Below are positions 43,680-51,338 of a stretch of DNA of 64,000 nucleotides, one piece after another. Source of the DNA: Nocardia fusca NBRC 14340 (GTDB lineage: Bacteria > Actinomycetota > Actinomycetes > Mycobacteriales > Mycobacteriaceae); NCBI RefSeq assembly GCF_001618425.1, contig NZ_BDCU01000038.1, positions 1 through 64,000 on the forward strand, written 5' to 3'. The position numbers were made by a program, and so were the translations under genes. Every line of letters starts with the position of its first letter. Position 1 is the first letter of the stretch. Under the pieces are notes generated by a model. It was not told the DNA's origin and ran no database searches. It saw only the letters and a list, made by a program, of their open reading frames with translations.

Positions 43680-44204
43680 CTACTCGACGTCGACCGTCCG
43701 AGCGTCGACGAGTTCGCGGAACTTCGCGCCGTGCCAGATGAGCGGCTCGTTCTCGCCGATGCCGAGCTTGTGCACCTCGAGCAGGACCATCCAGTGATCG
43801 CCTGCCTCGGTGACCTCATGGATCGAGCATTCGAGCCACAGTGCGGCGTCCTCGATGAATACGGCGCCCGCTTCCCCGATGTCGATCGCGACCTGCTCGA
43901 AACGGGACGCGCGGTCCTTACTTGCGAGCTTGCGGGTCAGATCGCTCTGCCCCTTGCCCAGGATCGACACTCCGAGGGAGCCGGCCTCCTCGAGCACGCC
44001 CCACGTCTCGGACGACTTCTGTACCGCGACCGCGCCGAGGCAGGGTTCCAGCGATACTCCGACCATGAACGACGAGGCGACGAGCGCATGCTTGCCACCG
44101 GCGACATCGGCCGCGAGAACCGCCACACCAGAAGGGAATTGCGCAAAAGCGCTCCGCACGACCGTCGGGTCTCCGCCGAAACCACGCACTTTGGTCTGAC
44201 TCAT
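43680..44204 (-). CDS. flavin reductase (FMN-binding split barrel)
   Basis: This 174-residue flavin reductase-like protein has VRSAFAQFPSGVAVLAADVA, ALVASSFMVGVSLEPCLGAV, LGVSILGKGQSDLTRKLA and a tail GENEPLIWHGAKFREL. It should reduce FMN for a separate LLM monooxygenase, most likely the product of 46846-48051 in the same run. GGAAG precedes the ATG at 44204; the frame's upstream part (to 44234) is not conserved. RibBA follows 82 nt downstream, so one transcript makes flavin, reduced flavin and the user enzymes. Confidence 0.9.
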   Translation of the reverse strand: MSQTKVRGFGGDPTVVRSAFAQFPSGVAVLAADVAGGKHALVASSFMVGVSLEPCLGAVAVQKSSETWGVLEEAGSLGVSILGKGQSDLTRKLASKDRASRFEQVAIDIGEAGAVFIEDAALWLECSIHEVTEAGDHWMVLLEVHKLGIGENEPLIWHGAKFRELVDARTVDVE

Positions 44205-44280
44205 CAGTTCTCTTCCTGCCACGGTTCGGAGCACGGCACCGGCGGCTCCGAACCGTGGACTGAACGATCGGTCGGGCTAC

Positions 44281-45222
44281 TCAGTTGCCGGACACATCTG
44301 CCGCGTCTGCAGGGATCTCGGATTCCATCTCCGGCGCCAGGAACACCATCTGCGCGCGGAGTGACTGGCTCGCGTTGAACAGCGGCGTGAGATCACCGTC
44401 CGTCGTGAGCTCCGACGCCTTGTCCGCCCAGGCTTCGGGGGTGGTTTCGGCGGCCTTGATCCGCGGCATCGCGGTGATGACAGTCCTGGCGGCCGCCAGG
44501 CCACCGACCTCGAACGCTTCGCCGTGCACAGTGGTGTCCTGGTGCGCGAGCCAGGTGACGAAGGCCGCGACGGCATCCGCCGGGAACTGCTCGCGCATGA
44601 GCTTCTGAATGACGGGGCTGCCGTTACCGAACGCGTCCTCTGTCATCGGTGTCCAGGCGACCGGCAGCAGCGTGGTGACCTGTACGCCGACCTCACGAGC
44701 CTCGGCGACGAGGGAATTGCCCAGTCCCCAGACCGCCGCTTTGGCCGCGCCGTAGGACGTGTCGTTGGGGATACCCATCAAACCGTTCGAAGAGATATTG
44801 ATCAGCCGTCCGCTACCGGATTCGATGAGGTGCGGCATGGCGTGGCGCGCGACCTCGACGACACCCCGGAAGCTGGTGTCGAAAACTCGCCACCACAGGT
44901 CGCTGTCCATTTCCCAGAAGCGGCCGTACGCATTGATACCGGCATTGTTGACGACGATATCGAGGCGCCCGAAACTGTCGATCGCTGCCTGCACCAGGCC
45001 CGCCGCTTCGGTGACGATATCGTGGCTGTCGGGCACTGCCGTCCCGCCGGCTTCGCGGATCGCTTTCACCGTTTCCTCGGCACGCGCTGTGGCGATATCG
45101 TTGACCACGACCCGCGCACCGCGAGCGGCGAGCATGACGGCGTGCTCGCGACCCATTCCCTGCCCTGCTCCGGTAACAATGGCCACTCGCCCGCCGAAGT
45201 CGAGTTCGCTCTGTCCAGTCAT
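44281..45222 (-). CDS. short-chain dehydrogenase with C-terminal extension
   Basis: This 313-residue protein has an SDR core of about 250 residues: RVAIVTGAGQGMGREHAVML, VVVNDIATARAEE (Asp after strand 2, NAD-type), NNAGINAYGRFW, NISSNGLMG and YGAAKAAVWGL. The extra C-terminal 60 residues are DKASELTTDGDLTPLF and SQSLRAQMVFLAPEM. The GREHA motif recalls the dehydrogenase domain of multifunctional enzyme type 2. A hydroxyacyl-CoA dehydrogenase role would fit. The ATG at 45222 has AAAGGTG upstream; an ATG at 45231 is too close to it. It lies 60 nt after the PEP-mutase-like gene. Confidence 0.88.
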   Translation of the reverse strand: MTGQSELDFGGRVAIVTGAGQGMGREHAVMLAARGARVVVNDIATARAEETVKAIREAGGTAVPDSHDIVTEAAGLVQAAIDSFGRLDIVVNNAGINAYGRFWEMDSDLWWRVFDTSFRGVVEVARHAMPHLIESGSGRLINISSNGLMGIPNDTSYGAAKAAVWGLGNSLVAEAREVGVQVTTLLPVAWTPMTEDAFGNGSPVIQKLMREQFPADAVAAFVTWLAHQDTTVHGEAFEVGGLAAARTVITAMPRIKAAETTPEAWADKASELTTDGDLTPLFNASQSLRAQMVFLAPEMESEIPADAADVSGN

Positions 45223-45282
45223 TTCATACACCTTTGTAGAGTTTGTGGATTATCCGGCTGATCGGATCGAGGAATTCGACCG

Positions 45283-46233
45283 CTAGGCATTGGGAGTATT
45301 GACGTAATCGCGTTGGGCTTCCGGCGGAAGATATTTTTCCTCCGTGCTCTGCACGTATTCCGGCGACGGCCGCCCGAGGCGAGCACCCCATCCGAAGTCG
45401 TAGGCGGTGCCCTTCGCCTCGTTCATTTTCTCCACATATGCCGCGAAGGGGGTGGCGTCGCCGGCTTCCTTGATATCGAGGAGCAATCGCCACACCTCGT
45501 GGACACCGGGCAGGACGAACGGCACTGCCTCGATCGACTGACCTACCGCGGTCAGTTCGGCGAGCGGCCGCCGCCCGATGAGATCGGCACCCATCACGTA
45601 GTTCGAACCGGGTGTCTCTTTCAGCGCCAGCTCGGCCTGCTCCCACGTATGGAAGCCTTCGAAGAAAATGACATCGACTCCGGTCTCCGCGCGGTAGAGC
45701 TGCGCGCGGCGGATCGCCTCGTCGACACTGCCGCCGGCCGCACCGAATCCGTCGGTGCGCGCGACGATCACGAAGTCGCCGTCCAAGCGGTCCCGGGCGT
45801 CGACCGCCGCATTGAGCCGCCCTATCGCCTCGGCATCGGATACGAGTTCGATACCGGTCGTTCCACCGGACTTCTTGGGCTCCCGCTGATCCTCGATATG
45901 GATTCCCGCGACGCCGGCATCGATGAACTCCGCGACAGTGCGCTGGACGTTGATGGGGGCGCCGAAACCCGTATCGGCATCGCAATATACGGGAATATCG
46001 GTGCTTCGCGCGACGCGCTTCGCGTGCGCTACCACCTCGGTCAACGTCAGCCAGCCGACATCGGAGGCGCCCTCGGCCCACCATGCCGACATCCCGCCCG
46101 AGAGTTCGAAGGCCTCGAAGCCCGCGTGCTGGGCCATCTGAGCGTGGATCGGCAGCGATCCGAACGGTACGACTACGGTCTCGGGCCGCTGGAATATCTC
46201 GCGCAGCGCCGCACCCGGCGAACTCGGACCCAT
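45283..46233 (-). CDS. isocitrate lyase/PEP mutase superfamily enzyme
   Basis: This 316-residue TIM-barrel protein has PVYCDADTGFGAPINVQRTV (metal ligands D85 and D87), HIEDQREPKKSGGTTG (114-126), IVARTDGFGAAGG and DVIFFEGFHTWEQAE. In isocitrate and methylisocitrate lyases the catalytic loop reads K-K/R-C-G-H. Here it is KKSGG, with Ser at 122 in place of Cys, so those lyase reactions are unlikely. Oxaloacetate/dimethylmalate-type lyase, hydrolase or mutase chemistry is more plausible. GAAGGAG precedes the ATG. It is next to a cupin gene and could act on a 2-hydroxy or 2-oxo diacid late in the pathway. Confidence 0.85.
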   Translation of the reverse strand: MGPSSPGAALREIFQRPETVVVPFGSLPIHAQMAQHAGFEAFELSGGMSAWWAEGASDVGWLTLTEVVAHAKRVARSTDIPVYCDADTGFGAPINVQRTVAEFIDAGVAGIHIEDQREPKKSGGTTGIELVSDAEAIGRLNAAVDARDRLDGDFVIVARTDGFGAAGGSVDEAIRRAQLYRAETGVDVIFFEGFHTWEQAELALKETPGSNYVMGADLIGRRPLAELTAVGQSIEAVPFVLPGVHEVWRLLLDIKEAGDATPFAAYVEKMNEAKGTAYDFGWGARLGRPSPEYVQSTEEKYLPPEAQRDYVNTPNA

Positions 46234-46283
46234 TATTTCTCCTTCATCCTGATTGCCTTGTTCGAATTTCTGGGTTCCGGTCG

Positions 46284-46808
46284 CTATGCGCTGGACTTCG
46301 AATCGTTGTAGCCGATCGTGACCACGATGTAGACGCAGTCCTCGTCGTACGGGTTCTTCCAGGCGTGGGGTACGCCGCCCATGACGAGGAGGTCACCCGG
46401 GCCGAGAGTCCGCACCTTCCCGCCGGGAAGTTCGAGATCCACTTTCCCCGAGATCACCACTTCGTAATCGATGGTGTCGCTCGCGTGCATATTGGGATCG
46501 CCGTCGTCACCGGTACCGGCCATACTCGGGTCCAGCTGTTCGGGATCCAGCTCGTTTCCGGCCGAACGTGCCGGGAAACTGCTCACCCCGAAGGTCGAGC
46601 CATTCGGCCCCGCCAGGTGAACGCGACTGGGCGGGCGGCCGATGTTCTCTTTACTGTGCCCTCCTTCGACGGCCCAGTAGAATGCCCCCTCGGCGATACC
46701 GGGCATACTTATCTCGGCCGGGCCGCCGACCTCGAGAAAATCCGCTTCGCCCGAGTCGGTGGTTCCCGCGACTATCAGGCGGAATTGTTTGGGATCCGGA
46801 AAAGTCAT
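46284..46808 (-). CDS. cupin-domain protein
   Basis: This 174-residue protein has a C-terminal cupin barrel (about 100-170). The first motif is MHASDTIDYEVVISGKVDLE, where His and the acidic residues fit the metal-binding GX5HXHX3-4EX6G pattern loosely. The second is LGPGDLLVMGGVPHAWKN with its His. The N-terminal 95 residues form a further barrel-like segment (RLIVAGTTDSGEADFL). AAAGGAG precedes the ATG. Cupins in catabolic operons act as dioxygenases, isomerases or sensors; the family does not tell which here. It lies between the LLM monooxygenase and the PEP-mutase-like gene. Confidence 0.85.
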   Translation of the reverse strand: MTFPDPKQFRLIVAGTTDSGEADFLEVGGPAEISMPGIAEGAFYWAVEGGHSKENIGRPPSRVHLAGPNGSTFGVSSFPARSAGNELDPEQLDPSMAGTGDDGDPNMHASDTIDYEVVISGKVDLELPGGKVRTLGPGDLLVMGGVPHAWKNPYDEDCVYIVVTIGYNDSKSSA

Positions 46809-46845
46809 CTACCTTCACTCCTTTGTAAAAGGATCCGAGCCGTTG

Positions 46846-48051
46846 TCAGGCACGAAGTCCGGCGCTGCGCATCAGCGGGAAAATCTGCTCGTTGAGCCGG
46901 TCCAGCCCCTCGTCGTAGTCGACGAGCCCGGTGCAGACACCCGCGATACCCGCGTCGGACAGCTTCTGGAGCCCTTCGACGATCATCTCCGGCGTGCCCA
47001 CCAGCGGAACCAGACCGGCCCGCATGAAAGTGCGGATGGATTCATCCTTCTTGAAGTCCTCGTTACGCTTGAAATCGTCCCAGCGCATGCTGCGGGCATC
47101 GCCCGAGGCGATGATCTGCTGATACCGCACGGCGCTCTCCCAGTCGCCTTTTTCGTCGACGACGTATTTCACGTAGTCCCGCGCCTCTTTTTCGGTGTCT
47201 TTGCAGATGATGTGCACACCCGCCCAGAGGTCGAGGTCCGGCCGGCCCGCCTCGTCGGCGTTCGCCCGGACTTTCTGCGTGACCGGTTTACTGTTGTTCA
47301 CATCGGCAACCATGATGAACAGGATGTTGGCGTGCTGGAACGCGAATTTCTGGCCCGCCGGGCTCGCGCCGGCACTCATCACCATGGGTCCGGGCGATTG
47401 CACGGGCTTGGGGTAGGCCTGCGCACCGCCGAGTTTGAAGAACTCGCCGTCGAAGTCGAATTCGAATTCCTCGCCCTCGTCAGACCAGAGTCGCTCGACG
47501 ATCGTCATCCACTCTTCGGCCATCTCGTAGCGCTTGTCGTGCTCGGGGAGTTCGAGACCGAACATCTTGTACTCCGGCTGGTGGTAGCCGGCGACGGCGT
47601 TCAACCCCATCCGGCCGCCACTGATGTGATCGACCGTCGCGCTCATTTTCGCCGCCATAAGCGGATGTACGAACGGGACGTGACAGGTGGCGAAGATCTG
47701 GATGTTCCGCGTGGCCGCCGCCAGTCCCGCCGCCCAGGTGAACGTCTCATGCTGCCGGCCCCAGGGCCGGTCCGGACCGGAAAGCCCCTGCCAGCGAGCG
47801 ATCGGAATGAACCCTTCGACGCCGTAGACGTCCGCTTTTTCGGCGAGACCGCGGACCTCGTCCCAATTACCGAGTTTGATCGTGTTCTCGGCGAGCGTCA
47901 GGCCGCCCTGACCGGTGGAGACATTTGCCCCGAAGATCGCGAACTTGAACTTGTTCGGTCCGTCGATCATGGGCCGCTGATTTCGTTCCACGGTGTGATC
48001 GGCGACGAATTCACGCGGTACGTCGCTCTTGATCAGTTCGGGGGTACTCAT
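46846..48051 (-). CDS. LLM-class FMN-dependent monooxygenase (SfnG/RutA-like)
   Basis: This 401-residue flavin monooxygenase of the bacterial luciferase superfamily has KFAIFGANVSTGQGGLTLAE, WAAGLAAATRNIQIFATCHV, SGGRMGLNAVAGYHQPEYKM, SPGPMVMSAGASPAGQKFA and PLVGTPEMIVEGLQKL. The AGYH/EYKMFG and 'GASPAG' parts recall the sulfone monooxygenase/RutA branch, in which FMN-peroxide attacks a carbonyl, amide or sulfone. The ATG at 48051 follows GGAG. It opens a minus-strand run with the cupin, lyase-like enzyme, SDR, flavin reductase, RibBA and CoA ligase. That is the logic of a complete two-component oxygenation and CoA-activation operon. Confidence 0.9.
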   Translation of the reverse strand: MSTPELIKSDVPREFVADHTVERNQRPMIDGPNKFKFAIFGANVSTGQGGLTLAENTIKLGNWDEVRGLAEKADVYGVEGFIPIARWQGLSGPDRPWGRQHETFTWAAGLAAATRNIQIFATCHVPFVHPLMAAKMSATVDHISGGRMGLNAVAGYHQPEYKMFGLELPEHDKRYEMAEEWMTIVERLWSDEGEEFEFDFDGEFFKLGGAQAYPKPVQSPGPMVMSAGASPAGQKFAFQHANILFIMVADVNNSKPVTQKVRANADEAGRPDLDLWAGVHIICKDTEKEARDYVKYVVDEKGDWESAVRYQQIIASGDARSMRWDDFKRNEDFKKDESIRTFMRAGLVPLVGTPEMIVEGLQKLSDAGIAGVCTGLVDYDEGLDRLNEQIFPLMRSAGLRA

Positions 48052-48272
48052 CGAGTTTCTCCAGATCTTCGTGATTCCAGGCGCCGGAAAGCACCCGTGG
48101 TGGGTCGGATTGCGCGACATGCGTTCACCGTCGCGATATAGGGCTGAATGCCGGCGAGTCCGCCCGCTCGTTCGTCGCTCGGTGCACGGCGAGTCACGTC
48201 GTTCGTCTACGGGGTCGTAGCCGAGCGCCTGGGCGGTGCCGATGCCATCCGTCCGTCGAGATCGTCTTCCGG

Positions 48273-48432
48273 GCCGGTGCGTCGGTGTCTCAGCTCACAT
48301 TCGCTGTGTTCAGGCTAGGAGCGGCCGCCGCCACACCGGCACGGTATTCGACGCCAACAAGGTGAGAAAGTGCGTCAAGTACGCCCCTTTGCCGCCCGCT
48401 GGCGCAAGATACAAAGCTTCTGGCGGGACTCC
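48273..48432 (+). repeat. AraC-locus control region, repeat copy 2 (no AraC gene)
   Basis: This is the second copy of the block found at 22411-22575, with GCCGGTGCG, GCTCACATTCG, GGCACGGTATTCG-N-CGCCAACAA, GCGTCAA and TGGCGCAAGATACAAA with CTGGCGGGACT conserved. In copy 1 an AraC gene follows. Here 70 nt later comes operator B and then an SDR gene. Confidence 0.8.
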
Positions 48433-48502
48433 ATATGGCCGACGCACGCAGGCTCGCAGCAGCATTCGAGTGGTAGCCCCGCCGGCCGACGGGCCGCCGG
48501 CC

Positions 48503-48536
48503 TTTCCAATTTGGACGGAACATGTCAGTATGGTCG
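48503..48536 (+). promoter_or_regulatory. conserved island operator, site B
   Basis: TGGAC-GGAACAT-GTCAGTAT at 48512-48531, preceded by CTTTCCAAT. It lies 149 nt before the SDR gene. The proximal TATGGT could serve as a -10 element. Confidence 0.85.
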
Positions 48537-48680
48537 GCGTCACATGGCTGAGCGACTGTGCTCGCCGAGTGCTCGCCCAATACCCGGTCATCCCGGGCGC
48601 CGGCGCGGGGCCGAGCACTCATTGCCGGTTGCGGCAGCAGGACGCCGCCTCGGTTTCTCTCTCAGAATGGAGCATCAGCA

Positions 48681-49499
48681 ATGGCGGGACGTATGGAAGG
48701 CAAAGTCGTCTTCATCACCGGTGCGGCGCGCGGTCAGGGCCGCGCCCATGCCGTCCGCCTTGCCGAGGAGGGCGCGGACATCATCGCGGTCGACATCTGC
48801 GCGTCGATCCCCACCGTCGTCCAGTACAGCGGTGCCACAGCGGAGGACCTCCAGGAGACGGTCCGCCTCGTCGAGTCGCTCGGCCGGCGGGTCGTCGCCG
48901 AGCAGGCCGATGTCCGCGACCTCGAGCGGCTCCGGCAGGTCGTCAGCGCCGGCGTGGCCGAGTTCGGCCGGCTCGACGGTGTGGTCGCCAACGCGGGCAT
49001 CGAAATCTTCAAGCCCTGGGACAAGTTCAGCGAGCAAGAATTCCGCGATGTCATCGACGTCAATCTCTTCGGAGTGTGGAACACCGTGCAGGCGACCGCG
49101 CCGGTACTGGTCGACGCCGGCAACGGCGGATCGATCGTTCTCGTTTCGTCGGGCAACGGACTCAAAGGGGGTCCGTTCAATCTCCCCTACACCGCCTCGA
49201 AGTTCGCTGTGACCGGGATGGGTAAGACCCTCGCCGCCGAGCTGGGCAAGCACCGGATCCGGGTCAACACCGTGCATCCCGGTCCGGTCGACACCGAGAT
49301 GTCGCGGTATATCGCGCCCCTCTTCGGTGAGATCGCCGCCGGCAACGAAGCCCTGCTGGGCACGTACGCCCATTTCCACCCGGACAGCATGATGGATCCG
49401 ACCGAGATCTCCCATGCCGTCGTCTACCTGCTGTCCGATGAATCCACGTGGACCTCAGCGCTTTCCTTGGCCGTCGACGGCGGCGTCACGGCGTTCTGA
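48681..49499 (+). CDS. mycofactocin-type SDR oxidoreductase
   Basis: This 272-residue SDR has KVVFITGAARGQGRAHAVRL, EGADIIAVDICASIPTV with the subgroup insertion (VVQYSGATAEDLQETVRLVE), ANAGIEIFKPWD, LVSSGNGLKG, YTASKFAVTG and HPGPVDTEM. The GQGRAHA and EGADIIAVD motifs assign it to the mycofactocin-coupled group, which oxidises alcohols with tightly held NAD. GGAG lies 9 nt before the ATG. It heads an operon with a CocE-type hydrolase, a Baeyer-Villiger monooxygenase, an alcohol dehydrogenase and a COG2085 protein, under operator B and the AraC-type repeat. Alcohol to ketone oxidation before Baeyer-Villiger attack would fit. Confidence 0.9.
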   Translation: MAGRMEGKVVFITGAARGQGRAHAVRLAEEGADIIAVDICASIPTVVQYSGATAEDLQETVRLVESLGRRVVAEQADVRDLERLRQVVSAGVAEFGRLDGVVANAGIEIFKPWDKFSEQEFRDVIDVNLFGVWNTVQATAPVLVDAGNGGSIVLVSSGNGLKGGPFNLPYTASKFAVTGMGKTLAAELGKHRIRVNTVHPGPVDTEMSRYIAPLFGEIAAGNEALLGTYAHFHPDSMMDPTEISHAVVYLLSDESTWTSALSLAVDGGVTAF

Positions 49500-49553
49500 C
49501 CTTGTGACCGACCGCAGGAAACGAACAAGCTGGGAAGGGACTCGGTCGACACC

Positions 49554-51275
49554 ATGGACCTAGTCGTCGAGAAGAACCTCAGGGTCGCGATGCGCGACGG
49601 CGTGGAACTCGCCACCGATATCTACCGTCCGGCCACCGGCGGGCCGTTCCCCACTCTGCTCGAACGCATTCCGTACAACAAGGAAAGCTACGGGATGATC
49701 AGCGGCTGGGTGGATGTGCTGCGCGCGGCGCGGGAAGGGTTCGCGGTCGTCGTCCAGGACACCCGTGGCCGCTATCAGAGTGACGGGACCTTTCGTCCGT
49801 TCGCCGACGAACGGACCGACGGTGCGGACACCATCGCGTGGGCGGCTGGCCAGGCGTGGTCGACCGGCTCGGTGGGCATGTTCGGCAGCTCCTACACCGG
49901 TGCCACCCAGTGGCTGGCGGCGGCGGAGCGGCCACCGGCCCTGGCCACCATATCGGCGGCTGTCACCTCTCGTGACTACTACGACAGCTGGCTGTACCAG
50001 GGGGGTGCGTTCCGCCTGGGGTTCGCCTTGCAGTGGGTCACTTCGGCACTCGGCCTCGGGGAACTGCTCCGTAACCCTTCGGTCGAGGAGAATCGCATCG
50101 CCGATCTGCGGCGAATGCTCGACAACATGGACGACGTGTTCCGCACGCTGCCGGCGCGCGATCACCCCACGCTGACCGCCATCGCGCCGTACCTGGCGCA
50201 GTGGCTGGACCACCCGGACCGCGACGGCTACTGGGAACGCTTGTCGGCGGCTGTTCCGGACATCCCGGTGCTGAACATCGGCGGATGGCACGACCTGTTC
50301 CTGGGCGGCACGATCGACAACTATCTCGCCCTGCGGGCACGCTCGGACCGGCCGGACGCCCGGCGTCAGCGGTTGATCATCGGCCCGTGGGCCCATGGAG
50401 CGACCAGCGGTGTTTTCCCCGAGCGGTCCTTCGGGGTCCAGGCGGGGGCGGACGCAGCCGATATCACCGGGGTCCAACTGGCGTGGTTCAAGGAGCACCT
50501 GGCGGGCTCGCCCTCGACAGTTTCGCCCAGCCCGGTGCGGATCTTCGTCATGGGACCCGATATGTGGCGCGACGAGCCGGACTGGCCCCTGCCGGATACC
50601 GAGTACGTCGACTACTTCCTCGGCAGCGCCACCGATGCCCGAACCAGCGGCGGCGACGGCACGCTGTCCACCTCGGCCGGCTCGGCGGCGGCCTCCGACA
50701 GCTTCGTTTACGACCCGGCCGACCCGGTCACGACCTGTGGCGGTGGGACATTCCTGCCCGGCCTGTTCATCGGCGCCAACGCGGGCCCCCGGGACCAGAC
50801 GCGGACCGAGTCCCGTCGTGACGTGTTGTGTTACACGAACGCGCCGCTCGACCGGTCACTCGAGGTGACCGGCCCGGTCCGGGCGAAACTGTATGTCTCG
50901 TCGAGCGCGGTCGACACCGACTTCACCGCGACGCTGGTGGACGTCCACCCGGACGGCCGGGCCGAACTCGTCTGCGACGGCATCCTGCGGTGCCGCTACC
51001 GGACATCGACGGCGCGACCGGAATTCCTGGAACCCGGGGCGGTCTACGAAATCGACATCGACCTCGTCGCCACCTCGTACGTGTTCGGCGCCGGGCATCG
51101 GCTGCGGCTGGACATCTCCAGCAGCAATTTCCCGAAGTACGACCGCAATCCCAACGCGGCGATCCCGGTCGCGGATGCCCGCCATGAGGACTTGGTGGTG
51201 GCCACCAACACCGTATGGCACGACGACACCCGGCTGTCGAGACTCGTACTTCCGATTGTCCGGCGTTCGGCGTGA
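49554..51275 (+). CDS. CocE/NonD-family hydrolase, copy 2
   Basis: This 573-residue paralogue of the hydrolase at 20544-22223 shares VAMRDGVELATDIYRPA, VVQDTRGRYQSDG, the nucleophile S113 in GSSYTGATQW, NIGGWHDLFLGGTIDNYLAL and GPWAHG with the probable catalytic His. The C-terminal jelly-roll (LRLDISSSNFPKYDRNPN) is complete. It is placed directly before a Baeyer-Villiger monooxygenase, whose product is an ester or lactone, and this family hydrolyses esters; the pair would turn a ketone into a hydroxy acid. That order is inferred from context. The ATG at 49554 has a moderate GGAAGGGA upstream. Confidence 0.9.
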   Translation: MDLVVEKNLRVAMRDGVELATDIYRPATGGPFPTLLERIPYNKESYGMISGWVDVLRAAREGFAVVVQDTRGRYQSDGTFRPFADERTDGADTIAWAAGQAWSTGSVGMFGSSYTGATQWLAAAERPPALATISAAVTSRDYYDSWLYQGGAFRLGFALQWVTSALGLGELLRNPSVEENRIADLRRMLDNMDDVFRTLPARDHPTLTAIAPYLAQWLDHPDRDGYWERLSAAVPDIPVLNIGGWHDLFLGGTIDNYLALRARSDRPDARRQRLIIGPWAHGATSGVFPERSFGVQAGADAADITGVQLAWFKEHLAGSPSTVSPSPVRIFVMGPDMWRDEPDWPLPDTEYVDYFLGSATDARTSGGDGTLSTSAGSAAASDSFVYDPADPVTTCGGGTFLPGLFIGANAGPRDQTRTESRRDVLCYTNAPLDRSLEVTGPVRAKLYVSSSAVDTDFTATLVDVHPDGRAELVCDGILRCRYRTSTARPEFLEPGAVYEIDIDLVATSYVFGAGHRLRLDISSSNFPKYDRNPNAAIPVADARHEDLVVATNTVWHDDTRLSRLVLPIVRRSA

Positions 51276-51338
51276 CCGGTCCGGCCTGGCACGACAAAGG
51301 CTTGTAATGATGCATTTCGACCTGAGAAAGGTTCGGTT

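Larger units (their letters stand above)
48121..48680. other. control region between the LLM and SDR/CocE/BVMO operons
   Basis: This 560-nt stretch contains no gene. It holds AraC-type repeat copy 2 (48273-48432) and operator B (48503-48536). The frame opens at 48558, but the SDR protein clearly starts at 48681. Confidence 0.7.

Noticed and set aside
46759..48141. 460-codon plus-strand frame
   Set aside because: It is antisense to the LLM monooxygenase; no motif supports it.
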